Of a DNA stretch of 5,973 nt, positions 4,116-5,973 are shown piece after piece (within the stretch, counting starts at the first letter, position 1; every line of letters begins with the position of its first letter). The notes beneath the pieces were generated by a model, which did no database searches, had not been told where the DNA came from, and worked only from the letters and a program-made list of their open reading frames with translations. Where the stretch lies: the NCBI GenBank assembly GCA_023388205.1, contig JAEWGS010000054.1:1-5973 (forward strand). Direction: 5' to 3'. This DNA comes from Bacillota bacterium. Lineage in GTDB: Bacteria > Bacillota > Clostridia > Saccharofermentanales > Fastidiosipilaceae. Position numbers and translations under genes: made by a program.

Positions 4116-5973
4116 TTAAGCCTGAAGCTTCGCATCAATCTCTTGGCTCACCGCTGCCAAAGCCTCTGGCAACTTACTCACGTCTCTTGCCCCAGCCTGA
4201 GCCATATCCTTGCGGCCGCCGCCACCACCGCCTGCCGTCTTTGCGGCCAGGCGAACGAGGTCGCCCGCAGCCAAACCCTTTTCATCAATCAAGGTCTGAC
4301 TCAACATGCAAACAAATGCCAGCTTATCGTCAAGTTTGGTCGCTAAAAGGACGCAGGCAGGTTCAAGCTGATTTTTCAAATTCTGTGCTAGGTCACGGAG
4401 TTGCTCCGCATCTGCCGCCTCAACTTCTTGAAGCAAAACTCGATAGGCCCCGTAACTTTTCACTTGATTCAAAAGCTCGCCGACTTGTTGCTGTCCCGCT
4501 TTGGCCTTGATCGTTTTCAATTCACGCTCCGCTTGCTTCAACTCATCCTGGAGTTTATGAATTCGCGTCCCGATTTCTTGCTCTTGGACCTTGAGTTGCG
4601 TGCTGATTTCCCGCAGCTGCTTTTTGTCCTCACGCGCAGCCTCCATGGCCAGCTGTCCCGTCACCGCTTCAACGCGGCGCACACCTGCAGCGACAGATTG
4701 CTCTGAGACCAAACGGAAAAGGGCAATTTGTGACGTTCTTGACACATGGGTACCTGCGCAAAGTTCCAACGAATAATCGCCCATTTGGACCACACGAACT
4801 ACATCACCGTATTTTTCATCAAAAAGCGCCATCGCACCCGTCGCTTTGGCCTCTTGCATACTCATCAGCTCTGTCTCGACCGGAAGGTCTGCCAAAATCT
4901 GCGCATTCACCGCGCGCTCAATGTCTTGCAAGGTCTCAAAGGGGATCGCTTCGTAGTGTGAGAAGTCGAAACGCAAACGCTGGGCATCGTAATACGCACC
5001 TGCCTGTTTCACGTGCGTTCCCAAGGCATCTCTCAAAGCCCGATGCAAAAGATGCGTCGCAGAATGGTTTCTCGCAATATTCCGTCTCAAGGCAGTGTCA
5101 ACTTTGAGTGTGAGCGTCATCCCTCGCTCAATCTGCCCTTCTTCAAGCAAAACCTGATGCCAAAAAATCTTGCCATCCGGCTTCGTTGTATTTACCACGC
5201 TGAGATAGGCCCCTTGCGCAGAACTGATGCTTCCCTGATCACCTACTTGGCCGCCGCCTTCGGCATAGAAAGGGCTGCGATCGAAGATCAAAATCGCACT
5301 GTTATCTTCTTCATCTGCTGAAAGCATATCCGACCAAATCAACTTCTTCCCAGCTTCATCCATGCGCAAAATGGCCAGAAGTGTCGCGTCCGCTTCAAGC
5401 TGTTCATAGCCTAAAAATTCTGTGGTTTTTGACTTATCCACTTCATCTGGCAAAGCCAGGCCCGCAAAAGCCGTTTCACCGCGCGCCATCAGAGCGTCGT
5501 GAGCCCGTCTTTTTTGTTCGTTCATCAACTCATTAAAAGAAGCTTCATCGACGCTAATGCCCGACTCTTGCGCAATCTCGCGCGTCAGATCCAGCGGGAA
5601 ACCATAGGTGTCGTGCAGCAAGAAAGCTTCCTCACTCGGCAAAGTCCTTTGTCCAGTCTCAATACAATTTTGAATCGCTTCATCAAGACGCGCCAATCCC
5701 TGTCTAATCGTACGTTCAAAGCGCTCTTCTTCCTTTTCAATGACCGTCATGATAAAAGCACGGTGCTCGATCAATTCAGGATATGCTCCGCCTGAGTTTT
5801 CAATAACCTTTTCGGCTAAACCCGTCAGGAAGCCCCCCTCAATCCCCAAAAGTCGACCGTAGCGTGCCGCTCTTCGAAGCAGGCGGCGCAGCACATAACC
5901 GCGTCCTGTATTTGAAGGCGTAATACCGTCACCGATCATCATCACCGTCGAGCGAATATGATCTGTCACCACT
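4116..5973 (-). CDS. alaS: Alanyl-tRNA synthetase (5' end beyond window)
   Basis: AlaRS charges tRNA-Ala with alanine and removes mischarged Ser or Gly through its editing domain. The 619 visible codons are the C-terminal part of a protein normally about 870-880 aa. The reading frame is open to the right edge, and the first GTG codons are internal Val codons (VVTDHIR), so the true start is outside. Numbering from the GTG at 5972: tRNA-recognition helices with NTGRGYVLRR (21-30) and the HDTYGFPLDLT segment (120-130); the editing domain with HSATH (303-307) and CAGTH (405-409), giving the His, His, Cys, His metal site; a coiled-coil-like stretch about 445-495; and the C-Ala domain with a six-glycine run then RKDMAQAG (581-594). 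All expected editing residues are present. The order alaS, HIT, unknown gene, rpsU suggests one transcript with its promoter off the right edge. Confidence 0.97.
   Translation of the reverse strand, partial: VVTDHIRSTVMMIGDGITPSNTGRGYVLRRLLRRAARYGRLLGIEGGFLTGLAEKVIENSGGAYPELIEHRAFIMTVIEKEEERFERTIRQGLARLDEAIQNCIETGQRTLPSEEAFLLHDTYGFPLDLTREIAQESGISVDEASFNELMNEQKRRAHDALMARGETAFAGLALPDEVDKSKTTEFLGYEQLEADATLLAILRMDEAGKKLIWSDMLSADEEDNSAILIFDRSPFYAEGGGQVGDQGSISSAQGAYLSVVNTTKPDGKIFWHQVLLEEGQIERGMTLTLKVDTALRRNIARNHSATHLLHRALRDALGTHVKQAGAYYDAQRLRFDFSHYEAIPFETLQDIERAVNAQILADLPVETELMSMQEAKATGAMALFDEKYGDVVRVVQMGDYSLELCAGTHVSRTSQIALFRLVSEQSVAAGVRRVEAVTGQLAMEAAREDKKQLREISTQLKVQEQEIGTRIHKLQDELKQAERELKTIKAKAGQQQVGELLNQVKSYGAYRVLLQEVEAADAEQLRDLAQNLKNQLEPACVLLATKLDDKLAFVCMLSQTLIDEKGLAAGDLVRLAAKTAGGGGGGRKDMAQAGARDVSKLPEALAAVSQEIDAKLQA

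Noticed and set aside
4079..4127. Near-repeat TTTAAGGCTGAA / ATTAAGCCTGAA between alaS and the HIT gene
   Set aside because: Short, imperfect, no T-tract or stable hairpin; it is not a convincing terminator or regulatory element.
4236..4255. Glycine-codon run in alaS as a possible frameshift or repeat
   Set aside because: A glycine-rich stretch followed by the DMAQAG motif is a normal feature of the AlaRS C-terminal domain, and the frame continues intact.

Overview
The window reads as ordinary chromosomal DNA from a low-to-middle GC Gram-positive bacterium, most likely a member of the Bacillota, class Clostridia. The main clue is ribosomal protein bS21: its central stretch (YEKPSVKRKKKSEAARKRK) is typical of Bacillota. 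A sufC-first Suf locus and strong GGAGG-type ribosome binding sites agree with this. Base composition looks near 50% GC by eye. Coding density is high, with no tRNA, rRNA, CRISPR array, insertion sequence or prophage signal.

Layout. On the minus strand at the left edge is sufC (1-793), the ATPase of the Suf iron-sulfur cluster assembly machine; its last few codons lie outside the window. Its 238-bp upstream region (794-1031) is shared with a divergent plus-strand pair: a Maf-family nucleotide pyrophosphatase (1032-1871) and, 7 nt later, a PflX-like radical SAM protein (1879-2811). This shared region has a consensus extended -10 promoter for sufC, a roughly 108-nt sufC leader with some fold potential, and a perfect-armed inverted repeat over a weak candidate -35 element for maf.

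The right half is one minus-strand gene cluster, transcribed from right to left: alaS (C-terminal 618 codons, entering from beyond the right edge), a HIT-family hydrolase (3630-4046), an unrecognised 138-aa protein (3221-3637) that overlaps the HIT stop codon by 8 nt, and rpsU (3011-3184). The cluster ends at a convincing intrinsic terminator (2890-2919) in the convergent gap between rpsU and the radical SAM gene.

How the genes fit together. The minus-strand cluster looks translational: tRNA-Ala charging with editing, a purine-nucleotide phosphoramidase-type HIT protein that in this family can act on aminoacyl-adenylates, and a ribosomal small-subunit protein. The uncharacterised protein is translationally coupled inside it. 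The divergent arrangement puts Fe-S cluster assembly beside a radical SAM [4Fe-4S] enzyme gene, a plausible but unproven functional link.

No strong case for a wholly new system can be made from this sequence. The points most worth a second look are the unrecognised operon member, the enlarged Maf protein with an in-frame 21-bp tandem repeat and an altered signature motif, the radical SAM protein with no visible substrate, and the inverted repeat in the divergent promoter region.
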